Below, piece after piece: positions 1 through 8,801 of a DNA stretch of 64,000 nucleotides (position 1 is its first letter; every line of letters starts with the position of its first letter). The notes beneath the pieces are model-generated. The model was given only the letters and a program-made list of their open reading frames with translations, did not search any database and was not told the DNA's origin. Origin of the DNA: Brevibacillus brevis (GTDB taxonomy: Bacteria > Bacillota > Bacilli > Brevibacillales > Brevibacillaceae); contig NZ_CP030117.1 of the NCBI RefSeq assembly GCF_001039275.2, positions 5,566,001 to 5,630,000 of the forward strand, written 5' to 3'. The position numbers and the translations under genes were made by a program.

Positions 1-652
1 ATGGAAAAACAACGAGCTTTGCTCCATTTAGCAAGCTGCCCCATACCTCGAAGGTCGATGCATCAAATGAAATCGACGCCATATGCAGCATGGTTTCTTC
101 CGCCGTAAGCGATACATAGGATACATGTTTAACGAGCCGGATCACGCCGCGATGAGGAATGAGTACCCCTTTCGGATTTCCTGTCGAGCCGGAAGTATAC
201 ATCAAATACGCAAGGCTTTCTGGAGTTGCATGCGGCTCCAAATTCGCATCTGATTCCATGCTGATCGCCAGTTGGTCACGCTCAGGGCATACGACCTTCA
301 AGCCTTCTGGCAGCCGCGATACCAAGCTTTCTTGTGCGAGTACGATCGTAATGCCTGCGTCTTGCAGCATATAATGGATTCGCTGCTCAGGATAGGCAGG
401 ATCAAGCGGGACATAAGCCCCGCCAGCCTTTAAAATCGCTACCATACTGATGATCATTTCGAACGAACGATCCATACACAAGCCGACCTTGCTTTCCGAC
501 CCTACCCCACACTTTTTCAAATAATTTGCCAGCCTGTTGGCCCTGCTATTCAGCTCTTGATAAGTGAGTGAGGCATCCTTCCATAGCAAAGCGATGTTGT
601 CAGGATGAAGTTCAACCTGCTCCTCAAAGAATGCAGTGATGGAATTGTTCAT
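1..652 (-). CDS. NRPS, N-terminal part starting with an adenylation domain (cut by window edge)
   Basis: This is the second gene of the NRPS operon; only its first 217 codons are inside the window. It starts with ATG at 652, 10 bases past the stop of the upstream synthetase, and its ribosome site (AGGAGGGG) overlaps that stop, so the two are almost surely translated together. The protein opens straight into an adenylation domain: the A2-type stretch LKAGGAYVPLDP, the A3 loop YTSGSTGNPKG and the A4 stretch FDASTFE are readable. Adenylation domains activate an amino acid as its AMP ester and load it on the following carrier domain. The first three specificity residues read D, A, F, as in many valine or isoleucine activators, but the rest of the code is outside the window, so the substrate is open. 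The condensation domain for this module is at the end of the upstream protein. Confidence 0.9.
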   Translation of the reverse strand, partial: MNNSITAFFEEQVELHPDNIALLWKDASLTYQELNSRANRLANYLKKCGVGSESKVGLCMDRSFEMIISMVAILKAGGAYVPLDPAYPEQRIHYMLQDAGITIVLAQESLVSRLPEGLKVVCPERDQLAISMESDANLEPHATPESLAYLMYTSGSTGNPKGVLIPHRGVIRLVKHVSYVSLTAEETMLHMASISFDASTFEVWGSLLNGAKLVVFP

Positions 653-662
653 ACAGCCCCTC

Positions 663-3600
663 CTAATTGCTCTTCCATAGTTCCAGCAATTGTTTTTCTT
701 CATCCTCGGTAATGAGCCGCAAGTTTTCTATGCTCTCGTCAGGATATGCCGTCACTTGTTCAAGCCAATTCACAAAATGCCCGATCATTCGTTGTATGGT
801 GGCATACTCAAACAAATCCGCATTGTATCCAAACGAAATCAATACAGAGTGCTCATTTATCACTTCGATTGAAATAGACAAGTCAAATTTGGCAACTTTG
901 ATGGCAAGCGTCACAGGCTCAACTTTTCGATTCGGCCATTCCTTTACATTTCGCAGATGAGTATTCATTGTAAAAATCGTTTGGAAAACAGGAGAGTAGC
1001 TTGTATTTCGTTCTGGTTGAAGGGCTTCTACTATTTTTTCGAACGGTACGTCCTGATTCTCTTGTCCACGCAATGCTTTTTCCTTGACTTGGGCGACCAA
1101 TTGCCTGAAGCTTGGCCCTTCTTCTACATTCACCCGGTAAACAAGCGTGTTTACAAAGAACCCGATCAATCCTTCCATTTCTTTGCGACTCCGATTGGCA
1201 ACCGGACTGCCGACCAAAATGTCTGTTTGTCCGGTATATCTGGAAAGGAAGCCTTGGTAAGCTGCCAGTAAGGTCATGAACAGCGTTGTCCCTTCCTGTC
1301 TGCTGAATGCTTTTACTTTCGCTAATAAGGCAGGCTCCACTTGTATATGCTGCATATCCCCTCTATAGCTTTGAATGAATGGCCGTGGATGATCGAATGG
1401 CAACTGCAACACGGGAAGGTCACCCGCCAGCTCATTTTTCCAATACACCAGCTGCTCGTTTACAGTCTCATCCGTTAACCAATCCCTCAGCCACACTGCA
1501 TAATCCCCGTATTGAATAGCCATTGGCGGTAGATCGGCTGGCGTGCCACTGACTGCTTCTTCATAGAAAGCCATCCACTCGTCTACCAAAATATCCTCTG
1601 ACCAACCATCGAAAACAATGTGATGAACGGTACACAAAAGAACATACTCCGACTCATTCTTTTTAATCAGCTCCGCTTCAATCAGCGGTCCTTGACTCAA
1701 GTCAAATACGCGCTCAGCATTCCGTTGAATATGATGAGTGACGTGCCTGTCCCCTTCTTCCATAGAGAGATGGCTGAGATCAATGACAGGCAACGATATC
1801 GGTTGATAAGGCTTGACGAGCTGTACAGCGGTATCATTTTGTTTTGCGAATACCGTACGAAGCATTTCATGACGTTCAATCAATCGGTTAAAGCCTTTTT
1901 CCAATCCGCTAACGTCCCAAGCGCCGCTTAAACGCCAGACATACGGAATGTTGTAGACGTTGCTCCCAGGCTCCAGTTGGTCAAAAAACCATAGCCGCTG
2001 CTGCCCAAAGGATAGCGGAAGCGGTTTCGTCCTATCCACTTGGTGCAATGCGGGCAATTGAGCCGCTTTTCCGCCTAGACGCCATTCGGATATCCGCTTG
2101 GCCAGGCTCTCGATGGTCGGGCATTCGAAAATATCTCGCAGAGGGAGATGCTGACCGAACACTTCTCGTATGCGCGAGGCGACCTGCGTCGCTAATAGAG
2201 AATGGCCTCCCAAATCAAAGAACGAATCTGATACGCCAATTTGGTCGATGCGCAAAATGTCGCTCCATATGAGTGCTAGTAATTCCTCTGTTGCGTTGCG
2301 AGGAGCTGAATAGTGATGGCTTACCGTATGGCTGTCAGGTAGCGGCAAGGCTTTGCGATCCAATTTGCCACTTGATGTGAGCGGCATTTTCTCCACCTGC
2401 ACAAAATACGAAGGAATCATGTAAGGTGGCAGCTGTTTCTGCAGAAGGAGCTTATACTCTTCGACCGATGTGGTACCACTGTAATAGGCGATTAACCGTT
2501 TATCTCCCGGCTCAAATTCTTGGGCAATCACAGCGACTTCCCCTGCGCCTGGCTGCTTCCTCATGAGCGCTTCGATCTCTCCCAATTCAATTCGATACCC
2601 GCGAATCTTCACTTGGTTGTCCATTCGGCCAATATACTCAATATTGCCGTCTGGCATCCACCGCGCATAATCTCCTGTCCTGTACATTTTTTCTGCCGAT
2701 AAACGACCATATGGATTCGGGATAAAACGCTCTGCTGTCAGCGCCGGCTTTCCTACATACCCTCGAGCAAGCCCTACGCCCCCAATCACCAACTCTCCCA
2801 TGACGCCAACGGGCTGCAAGTGACATTCTTTATTGATGATATAAGCCTGCGTATTATCAATCGGTCTCCCAATGGGAATGACCGTACTGTCCGCGTGACA
2901 ATCATAGTAGGTCACTTCAATGGTCGTTTCCGTCGGACCATACAGATTGTGGAGAGTCGTTTGATTCCGCTGCTGAATCAATCGATGAAAACGTTGAACC
3001 TGTTCCGTTGTCAAAGCCTCCCCAGTCGTATACACGCGCTGTAAGCTTTTGATTTCTTCCACACAATCGTTGCTTTCCAGATGGTCTAAAAAGATGCTGA
3101 GCATTGATGGAACAAAGTGAATATAGGTGATCTGGTGTTTGGCGACCGTTTTTATAATCAGCTCCGGGTCTTTTTCAGCATAAGGAGCGAGAAAACATAG
3201 CTTGCTGCCGGTGAAAAACCATAAGACCAATTCGGTTACCGAAACATCAAAGCAATAGGGAGTTTTTTGCATGATCGTGTCGTGTTCGCCCATAGGATAG
3301 CGATGAACCATCCAGTTCATACGATTGACGACAGAGCGATGTTCAATCATGACGCCTTTTGGTGCTCCCGTCGAGCCTGAGGTGTAGATGACGTAAGCCA
3401 AATTTGTCGAGTGAGCAACTGGTTCGAGATTGTCACATTCTACTTCTTGCTCAGGCATATTCTCACCAACGTACAGAACCGGACCATTGAAATCGATCGC
3501 TTTCCTGAATTTCTCTTGCATGACGACTACTTTCGTATCACTATCCTGAAGAATATAGGACAGTCTCTCTTTCGGTGCCATCGTGTCCATCGGCATATAA

Positions 3601-6600
3601 GCCCCACCAGCTTTTAAAATGCCAAGGATACCAATCATCATGTCAGGTGAACGTTCCATCATTAACCCGACTAATGTATCCGGTTTCACTCCCAAGTTTC
3701 GCAATTTTCTTGCCAGGAAGTTGGCACGATGGTTGATTTGCCGATAAGTCCACTGTTCGTTTTCAAATATGACCGCGATTTGCTCTGGTGTCCGTTCAGC
3801 TTGCTCCTCGAAAATTTGATGAATGGTTTTCTGATCCGCAAACGCAACAGAAGTGTCATTCCACTTCTGAAGTATTTGATTCTGCTCAGAGGCGGTCAAC
3901 ATTGGCATGGAATGGAGCGTTTGGTCACTGTGGGTAAGAACACTTTTCAGCAATTGGATATAGTGCTCAATCATGCGACGCATGGTAGATTCGTCATACA
4001 AATCCGTATTGTATTCCCAATCCAAGCTGATACTCCCGTATTCCTCCTTCGTTAATAGAGAATCGGAGAGCTCAGAGTGGTTCGTCACTACCACGTTAAT
4101 ATCAAATTTTGCCGATCCGTTGCTAATGCCTTCGGTGAGTTGAATATCCAAATCGGATACAGGTAAATGGGTAACTTTCGTGTCTTGGAAGCTAAACATG
4201 ACCTGGAATACAGGGTTCCGGCTTTGATCGCGCTTCAGTTTTAACGCATCGACTACCTGATCGAATGGAATTTCTTGATTCTCATAGGCTTCCAATGCTG
4301 ACGTTTTGACTGCTTGCAAAACATCCTGAAACGTCATCTGATCGGTAAACTGCGTCCGAATCACAATATTGTTCACAAACATCCCGATCAAGTCTTCGGT
4401 GTCTTTCCAGCGCCGATTCGCGATACCCGAACCTACGATAATATCTTCCTGATTCGAATACCGATGCAGCAATGTCTGAAAGGCAGCCATCATGACCATG
4501 AATAAGGTCGTGTTTGTTTTCATGCAGTAATCACGCAATTGAAGATACAATTCTTCCGGTATTAAATGGGTGAACATGTTCCCGTTAAATGTTTGATTGA
4601 CCGGGCGTGGCCTGTCGGTTGGCAGTTCCAGAATCCCGTTGGCTCCGTTCAACAGATTCTTCCAGTATGTTAACTGCTTATTTTCCTTGCCTCGTTTAAA
4701 CATCTCGTTCTGCCACACGCAATAATCTGCGAATTGAATCTGCAATTCCGCGAGTGGAGATGGTTTATTCTCCAGATACGCACTGTACAGCGTAAAAAGT
4801 TCTTTCAGGAATTTTCGGAACGACCATCCATCATGAATCAGATGATGCTCTACAAACAGAATGACCGATTCCCTATCTGAGATCTTGTAAACCAGCCATC
4901 TCGCCAATGGCAGTTGCGAAATATCGATCGGCTTCTTGATCTCTGCTCGAATCAATCTCTGCACTTCACGTGCACGATCACTCTCAGGTACATGAGAAAT
5001 ATCAATAACGGGCAATTTCACATCGAATGGTTCATAAATGACCTGATACGGCCGCCCATTTTTCTCAAGAAAAACGGTTCGAAATATTTCATGTCTGCGT
5101 ACAATCTCGGTAAAACATTGATTCAAGATGGGGATATCTAGCATCCCTTGCACTTTCATGGTTGCCTGAAAGATATAAGCCAAATTATTGGAGCTTAACT
5201 GTTCTAAAAACCACACTCTCTCCTGCGAATAAGAAAGCGGCAAATCTCTGTCTCGTGATGCCCTGCTAATGGCAGGAAACGCATCCATCGAGTATGTATC
5301 CTCTGCGGCATTGATGACTGGCACGATGCTTCGGATTGTCGGATATTGAAACAGGGTAGACAACGGGAGTTCTTTTTTGAAGACTGCGCGGATTCTTGCT
5401 ACAACCTGCGTCCCTAACAGCGAATGTCCGCCTAATTCAAAGAAATTATCCTCTACACCAATCTCCTCATATCCAAACAAATCCTTCCAAATGCCCAAGA
5501 GCTGCATTTCCAGTTCTGTTTCCGGTTTTTTATATTCTGCTGAAATATGCGGTCGGCTATTTCCTACCTCTGGCAGTGACTTTATATCAATTTTTCCGCT
5601 GGGCATAAGCGGGAAAACATCCATTTTCACAAAATACGCTGGAACCATATACTCCGGAAGCTGAGCCTTCAAATAATCACGCCATTCCGTTATGCTTCCA
5701 TATCCTATCACATAGGCGATAAGCTTGTTATTTTCATAGGAATCCTTTTGGGCCACTATAATGGTTTGCTCAATAGATGGATGAGTGCTTAAAATCGTTT
5801 GAATTTCCTCAAGCTCAATCCGGTAGCCTCTCACCTTGACTTGATTGTCATTGCGACCAAGATACTCCAGATTACCGTCGGCTGCATAACGAGCCAAATC
5901 TCCCGTTCGATACAATCGCGAATCTGCTTCTGGACGATAAGGATTGGCAATGAAACGCTCTTCGGTTAATGCAGGACGGTTTAAATACCCTCTTGCTACA
6001 CCTGTTCCACCGATATAGAGCTCGCCAGCCACTCCGACGGGTTGGATTTGTAAATGCTCATTGAATACGTACAATTGTGTCTGACAGTTTGGCTTTCCAA
6101 TGGGGATCAAAGAGCGATGATCCTCAGGCATACATTTGTAGCTGGCAACTTCGACGGTCGTTTCCGTTGGACCATAGGTGTTATATAAGATTGTCCCATG
6201 AGGAATAGTCAGCAGATGCGTAAATTTCTGGGCAACTTGAGGTGGAAGCACTTCCCCACCGGCAGTGACATATTTCAGAGAGGATAGGGCAGAAGACGTA
6301 CGATCATTCTCGATATAATCCAAGACTACTTTTAACATGGATGGCACAAACTCAAGATGGGTAATGTTATATCTCTCCACTGCTTTTACCAGCAGGGCAG
6401 GGTCTTTCTCTTCGCCGTTAGGGAGGATGTACAAGCTCGCACCTTTCACCATCCACCAATAGAGCTCCCAGACAGACGCATCAAAAGAAATAGACGTTTT
6501 CTGCAAGATTCTGTCTGTATTCGTCAGTTCACTACGCTTCTCCAGTGTTTGAAGAAAATTCATGATGGAGCGATGTTCAATCATGACCCCTTTCGGATTG

Positions 6601-7784
6601 CCAGTCGAGCCCGAGGTATAGATTACATAGGCCAGATCGTTACCATTCACTTGGTTTTCAGGCTTTTCCATGCTTTCATTCGAGATTATTTCAGAATCAT
6701 CAGATAAATTAATGGTTTTTATTCCGTCATGTATTCTTGCGACAGATGCTTCATCCGCGATGACGATTGGCAATTCTGCATCTTTTATCATATAGCGCAG
6801 TCTTTGAACAGGATAAGCAGGGTCCATCGGGACATAAGCGCCTCCTGCTTTCAACACGCCCAAGATGCTCACGATCATTTCAATGGAGCGCTCCAGGCAT
6901 ATGCCAACGAGCGTCTCACTTGTAACACCTATCTTTCTAAGATGATGGGCCAATTGATTCGAGCGTATATCCAATTCCCTGTAGGTGACTTCCTCTTGCC
7001 GGAAAACGAGTGCGATGGCCTCTGGATGACGATTAGCTTGGCAATCAAAGGCAGCTAAAATGGTATCGGGAAGCTCAAAAGCCTCGTCATTCCTGCACCA
7101 CTCGTCTAGCAATTCTCTTTCCTGACTTTTGGTGATCAATCGCAATTGATCGACAGGTGTTTCCCTATTCGTTACAACCTGTTCCATCCAGTTACAAAAG
7201 TTCTTCAGCATTCTTCGGATGGTTTCTTGTGTAAACAACCTGGCATTGTAGGTGAAAGATATGCGCAAGACGTCTGCCTCTTCAACATCCACACGCAAGT
7301 CTACAGTTGACTCGTCGTACTCGATAGAAAGCTTGTCTATCGTGACTACATTTCCGGCTTTTCTGACTCTCAATAAGGTATGAAATAATGGCGTGGCTGC
7401 TGAAAGACTTGCGAACATCTGTCCCTTGTCTGCTTTATCCTTGCCCTCGGTTAGTAGCTGCTTAAAATTCATAGCTCCATCAACAAAGACTCGATTTATC
7501 CAAAACGCAGAGTCTGTCACCGCACCAACCCGAATATCCTTTTGACCCGTATACCTGTAAAGATAACTGTGATAGGCAGCTAAGAGTACTGTAAACAGAT
7601 CGGCCTTTTCTTGTATCCCCACCTGTATGGCTTGCTTGCTCACCGTATCTGAAAGATCAATCGTTTGAGCCTCGCCCGCATATCCAGTATGGTGATGCCT
7701 GGAGATATCTAGCGGAAGCTGTAGCAATGGATCTTCTCCAGCTAATACTGACAGCCAATGGTTCTTTTGATCTTCCATGGACAT
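663..7784 (-). CDS. Two-module NRPS with partial C domain at the start and extra C domain at the end
   Basis: Cytoplasmic non-ribosomal peptide synthetase of about 2373 residues. Order: partial C (about 1-235), A1 (A3 motif near 391), carrier T1 (LGGHSLLGTQ near 785), C2 (HHLIHDG near 982), A2 (A3 motif near 1470), T2 (LGGHSLLATQ near 1860), C3 (HHIVFDG near 2058), stop. Only the second half of a condensation fold is present at the N-terminus, without HHxxxDG, so module 1 probably starts the chain. My reading of the pocket residues is D-A-W-E-V-A-T-V-E for A1 and D-V-T-H-Y-T-L-I-E for A2. Both carry the FVPSML stretch often seen in serine-type domains, but neither code is one I recognise. I chose the ATG at 7784 because GGGAGG lies six bases upstream; the frame stays open to a GTG at 7847. 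There are no epimerase or thioesterase domains. C3 must work with the A domain of the next gene. Confidence 0.93.
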   Translation of the reverse strand: MSMEDQKNHWLSVLAGEDPLLQLPLDISRHHHTGYAGEAQTIDLSDTVSKQAIQVGIQEKADLFTVLLAAYHSYLYRYTGQKDIRVGAVTDSAFWINRVFVDGAMNFKQLLTEGKDKADKGQMFASLSAATPLFHTLLRVRKAGNVVTIDKLSIEYDESTVDLRVDVEEADVLRISFTYNARLFTQETIRRMLKNFCNWMEQVVTNRETPVDQLRLITKSQERELLDEWCRNDEAFELPDTILAAFDCQANRHPEAIALVFRQEEVTYRELDIRSNQLAHHLRKIGVTSETLVGICLERSIEMIVSILGVLKAGGAYVPMDPAYPVQRLRYMIKDAELPIVIADEASVARIHDGIKTINLSDDSEIISNESMEKPENQVNGNDLAYVIYTSGSTGNPKGVMIEHRSIMNFLQTLEKRSELTNTDRILQKTSISFDASVWELYWWMVKGASLYILPNGEEKDPALLVKAVERYNITHLEFVPSMLKVVLDYIENDRTSSALSSLKYVTAGGEVLPPQVAQKFTHLLTIPHGTILYNTYGPTETTVEVASYKCMPEDHRSLIPIGKPNCQTQLYVFNEHLQIQPVGVAGELYIGGTGVARGYLNRPALTEERFIANPYRPEADSRLYRTGDLARYAADGNLEYLGRNDNQVKVRGYRIELEEIQTILSTHPSIEQTIIVAQKDSYENNKLIAYVIGYGSITEWRDYLKAQLPEYMVPAYFVKMDVFPLMPSGKIDIKSLPEVGNSRPHISAEYKKPETELEMQLLGIWKDLFGYEEIGVEDNFFELGGHSLLGTQVVARIRAVFKKELPLSTLFQYPTIRSIVPVINAAEDTYSMDAFPAISRASRDRDLPLSYSQERVWFLEQLSSNNLAYIFQATMKVQGMLDIPILNQCFTEIVRRHEIFRTVFLEKNGRPYQVIYEPFDVKLPVIDISHVPESDRAREVQRLIRAEIKKPIDISQLPLARWLVYKISDRESVILFVEHHLIHDGWSFRKFLKELFTLYSAYLENKPSPLAELQIQFADYCVWQNEMFKRGKENKQLTYWKNLLNGANGILELPTDRPRPVNQTFNGNMFTHLIPEELYLQLRDYCMKTNTTLFMVMMAAFQTLLHRYSNQEDIIVGSGIANRRWKDTEDLIGMFVNNIVIRTQFTDQMTFQDVLQAVKTSALEAYENQEIPFDQVVDALKLKRDQSRNPVFQVMFSFQDTKVTHLPVSDLDIQLTEGISNGSAKFDINVVVTNHSELSDSLLTKEEYGSISLDWEYNTDLYDESTMRRMIEHYIQLLKSVLTHSDQTLHSMPMLTASEQNQILQKWNDTSVAFADQKTIHQIFEEQAERTPEQIAVIFENEQWTYRQINHRANFLARKLRNLGVKPDTLVGLMMERSPDMMIGILGILKAGGAYMPMDTMAPKERLSYILQDSDTKVVVMQEKFRKAIDFNGPVLYVGENMPEQEVECDNLEPVAHSTNLAYVIYTSGSTGAPKGVMIEHRSVVNRMNWMVHRYPMGEHDTIMQKTPYCFDVSVTELVLWFFTGSKLCFLAPYAEKDPELIIKTVAKHQITYIHFVPSMLSIFLDHLESNDCVEEIKSLQRVYTTGEALTTEQVQRFHRLIQQRNQTTLHNLYGPTETTIEVTYYDCHADSTVIPIGRPIDNTQAYIINKECHLQPVGVMGELVIGGVGLARGYVGKPALTAERFIPNPYGRLSAEKMYRTGDYARWMPDGNIEYIGRMDNQVKIRGYRIELGEIEALMRKQPGAGEVAVIAQEFEPGDKRLIAYYSGTTSVEEYKLLLQKQLPPYMIPSYFVQVEKMPLTSSGKLDRKALPLPDSHTVSHHYSAPRNATEELLALIWSDILRIDQIGVSDSFFDLGGHSLLATQVASRIREVFGQHLPLRDIFECPTIESLAKRISEWRLGGKAAQLPALHQVDRTKPLPLSFGQQRLWFFDQLEPGSNVYNIPYVWRLSGAWDVSGLEKGFNRLIERHEMLRTVFAKQNDTAVQLVKPYQPISLPVIDLSHLSMEEGDRHVTHHIQRNAERVFDLSQGPLIEAELIKKNESEYVLLCTVHHIVFDGWSEDILVDEWMAFYEEAVSGTPADLPPMAIQYGDYAVWLRDWLTDETVNEQLVYWKNELAGDLPVLQLPFDHPRPFIQSYRGDMQHIQVEPALLAKVKAFSRQEGTTLFMTLLAAYQGFLSRYTGQTDILVGSPVANRSRKEMEGLIGFFVNTLVYRVNVEEGPSFRQLVAQVKEKALRGQENQDVPFEKIVEALQPERNTSYSPVFQTIFTMNTHLRNVKEWPNRKVEPVTLAIKVAKFDLSISIEVINEHSVLISFGYNADLFEYATIQRMIGHFVNWLEQVTAYPDESIENLRLITEDEEKQLLELWKSN

Positions 7785-8489
7785 GGTCATCCTCCCTTTT
7801 CGCGTTTGGTAATGATGGGAATCTCCAAAACGAGCGAAGATCCTCACCTGTTCTGATTAATCAACACGACACCTCCCCTCCTCTCAGCAATTGTCTGCAA
7901 AGGAATCAATGAGTGGCTTCATCGCACAGCATATGAAATAATCAGGCCAGCGTCTGATAATCGGTCTTTGTCAGTGCTGACACGCTAGTGGAGTATGCAA
8001 TTGGAAGAATACCAAGAATGACAGTTTGATGAATCGACAATTCTAGCCCACGACTGTAATCTCGCCGCGGGGTGACTCTTCTTTTTAGGTGAATTGGAAT
8101 ATAGATTTCATGTGGGAGTTGAATGTTTAGCGCTTTATACACTAGTTGATTGGATTGCTATGATGGGAGATGGAGTGTAGAGTGAGGATGTTGTTATGTG
8201 TAATCAAACCAATGCAGGACACTGCACTTGATCATTGAGAAATGGTTCTTTCGAATCAGAGTTGCTAAACTAGCTACTGACTCTATGAAAGGAGGGAAAC
8301 TTGTTGAAATGCAAAGGAGTTGGTTAGGAAAGAATCGCAGAAAATTACCCATATCAAGTATGAATTGTAATCTTTTGTCATTTAAGGATATTATATCATG
8401 TCTGAATTTTATGTCAAATACGATGATATTGAGTCGTCTTTGCTCAACCGGAAACTATAATTAGGAAATTTTTGCACATAAAAAATATA
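7785..8489. other. Non-coding leader region upstream of the NRPS operon
   Basis: About 700 bases without a convincing gene. It is AT-rich and probably holds the promoter and long 5' leader of the NRPS operon (minus strand), but I could not find a clear -35/-10 pair. A 78-codon plus-strand frame at 8228-8464 has a purine-rich stretch inside it but no recognisable product. Confidence 0.5.
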
Positions 8490-8566
8490 AGACATTTCTT
8501 CTCCCTGTGTTAGGTTCGTTTCACAGCTCACCTAACGCCAAGAAAGGAAAAATGTCTCAGACATTT
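8490..8566. repeat. Compound inverted repeat (long stem-loop)
   Basis: AGACATTT at 8490-8497 pairs with AAATGTCT at 8550-8557, and GTTAGGT at 8509-8515 pairs with ACCTAAC at 8530-8536, with a short TTCT/AGAA pairing between them. A third copy of AGACATTT at 8559-8566 forms an alternative short hairpin with 8550-8557, directly after the stop of the 54-codon gene on the minus strand, so it may end that transcript. Two mutually exclusive structures are therefore possible. Confidence 0.5.
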
Positions 8567-8731
8567 CTAGGAAAAGTTATACACACCTACGCCCAACGAC
8601 ACTGCCAACAAAATACCAAAGTACCACTTCGTAAACCGAAGACTGAACCACGAGCCTTCCCACCATAAGATCCCAAAAAAAATGGCCCCAATCAAGATGC
8701 TACTTGCAAAAGCAATGAGTGCATTTTCCAT
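8567..8731 (-). CDS. 54-residue two-helix membrane peptide
   Basis: Short gene read from the sequence. ATG at 8731, preceded on the minus strand by AAGGTG eight bases upstream; TAG at 8567-8569. The peptide has two hydrophobic helices (about residues 4-24, ending in ILWW, and 37-50, rich in Gly, Val and Leu) joined by a short loop with Glu, Arg and Lys, so it should be an integral membrane hairpin. I do not recognise the family. It lies 70 bases after the large surface-protein gene and beyond that gene's terminator hairpin, so it may rely on read-through or on a promoter inside the hairpin region. It also precedes the NRPS operon in the same direction, though separated by about 780 bases. Regular codon structure and a good ribosome site favour a real gene. 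Confidence 0.55.
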   Translation of the reverse strand: MENALIAFASSILIGAIFFGILWWEGSWFSLRFTKWYFGILLAVSLGVGVYNFS

Positions 8732-8757
8732 ATTTCTTCACCTTTTAAACAGAATGG

Positions 8758-8798
8758 AAAAGGGGCTGCGCTCTACAGTTGATCGAACAGCCCCTTTT
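8758..8798 (-). terminator. Intrinsic terminator of the surface-protein gene
   Basis: An 11-bp stem (AAAAGGGGCTG at 8758-8768 with CAGCCCCTTTT at 8788-8798) just after the stop at 8802. The minus-strand 3' arm ends in four T. Confidence 0.85.
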
Positions 8799-8801
8799 CG
8801 T

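Noticed and set aside
8228..8464. 78-codon plus-strand frame upstream of the NRPS operon
   Set aside because: The purine-rich stretch lies inside the frame, not before its start, the product has no recognisable pattern, and the region looks like leader DNA.
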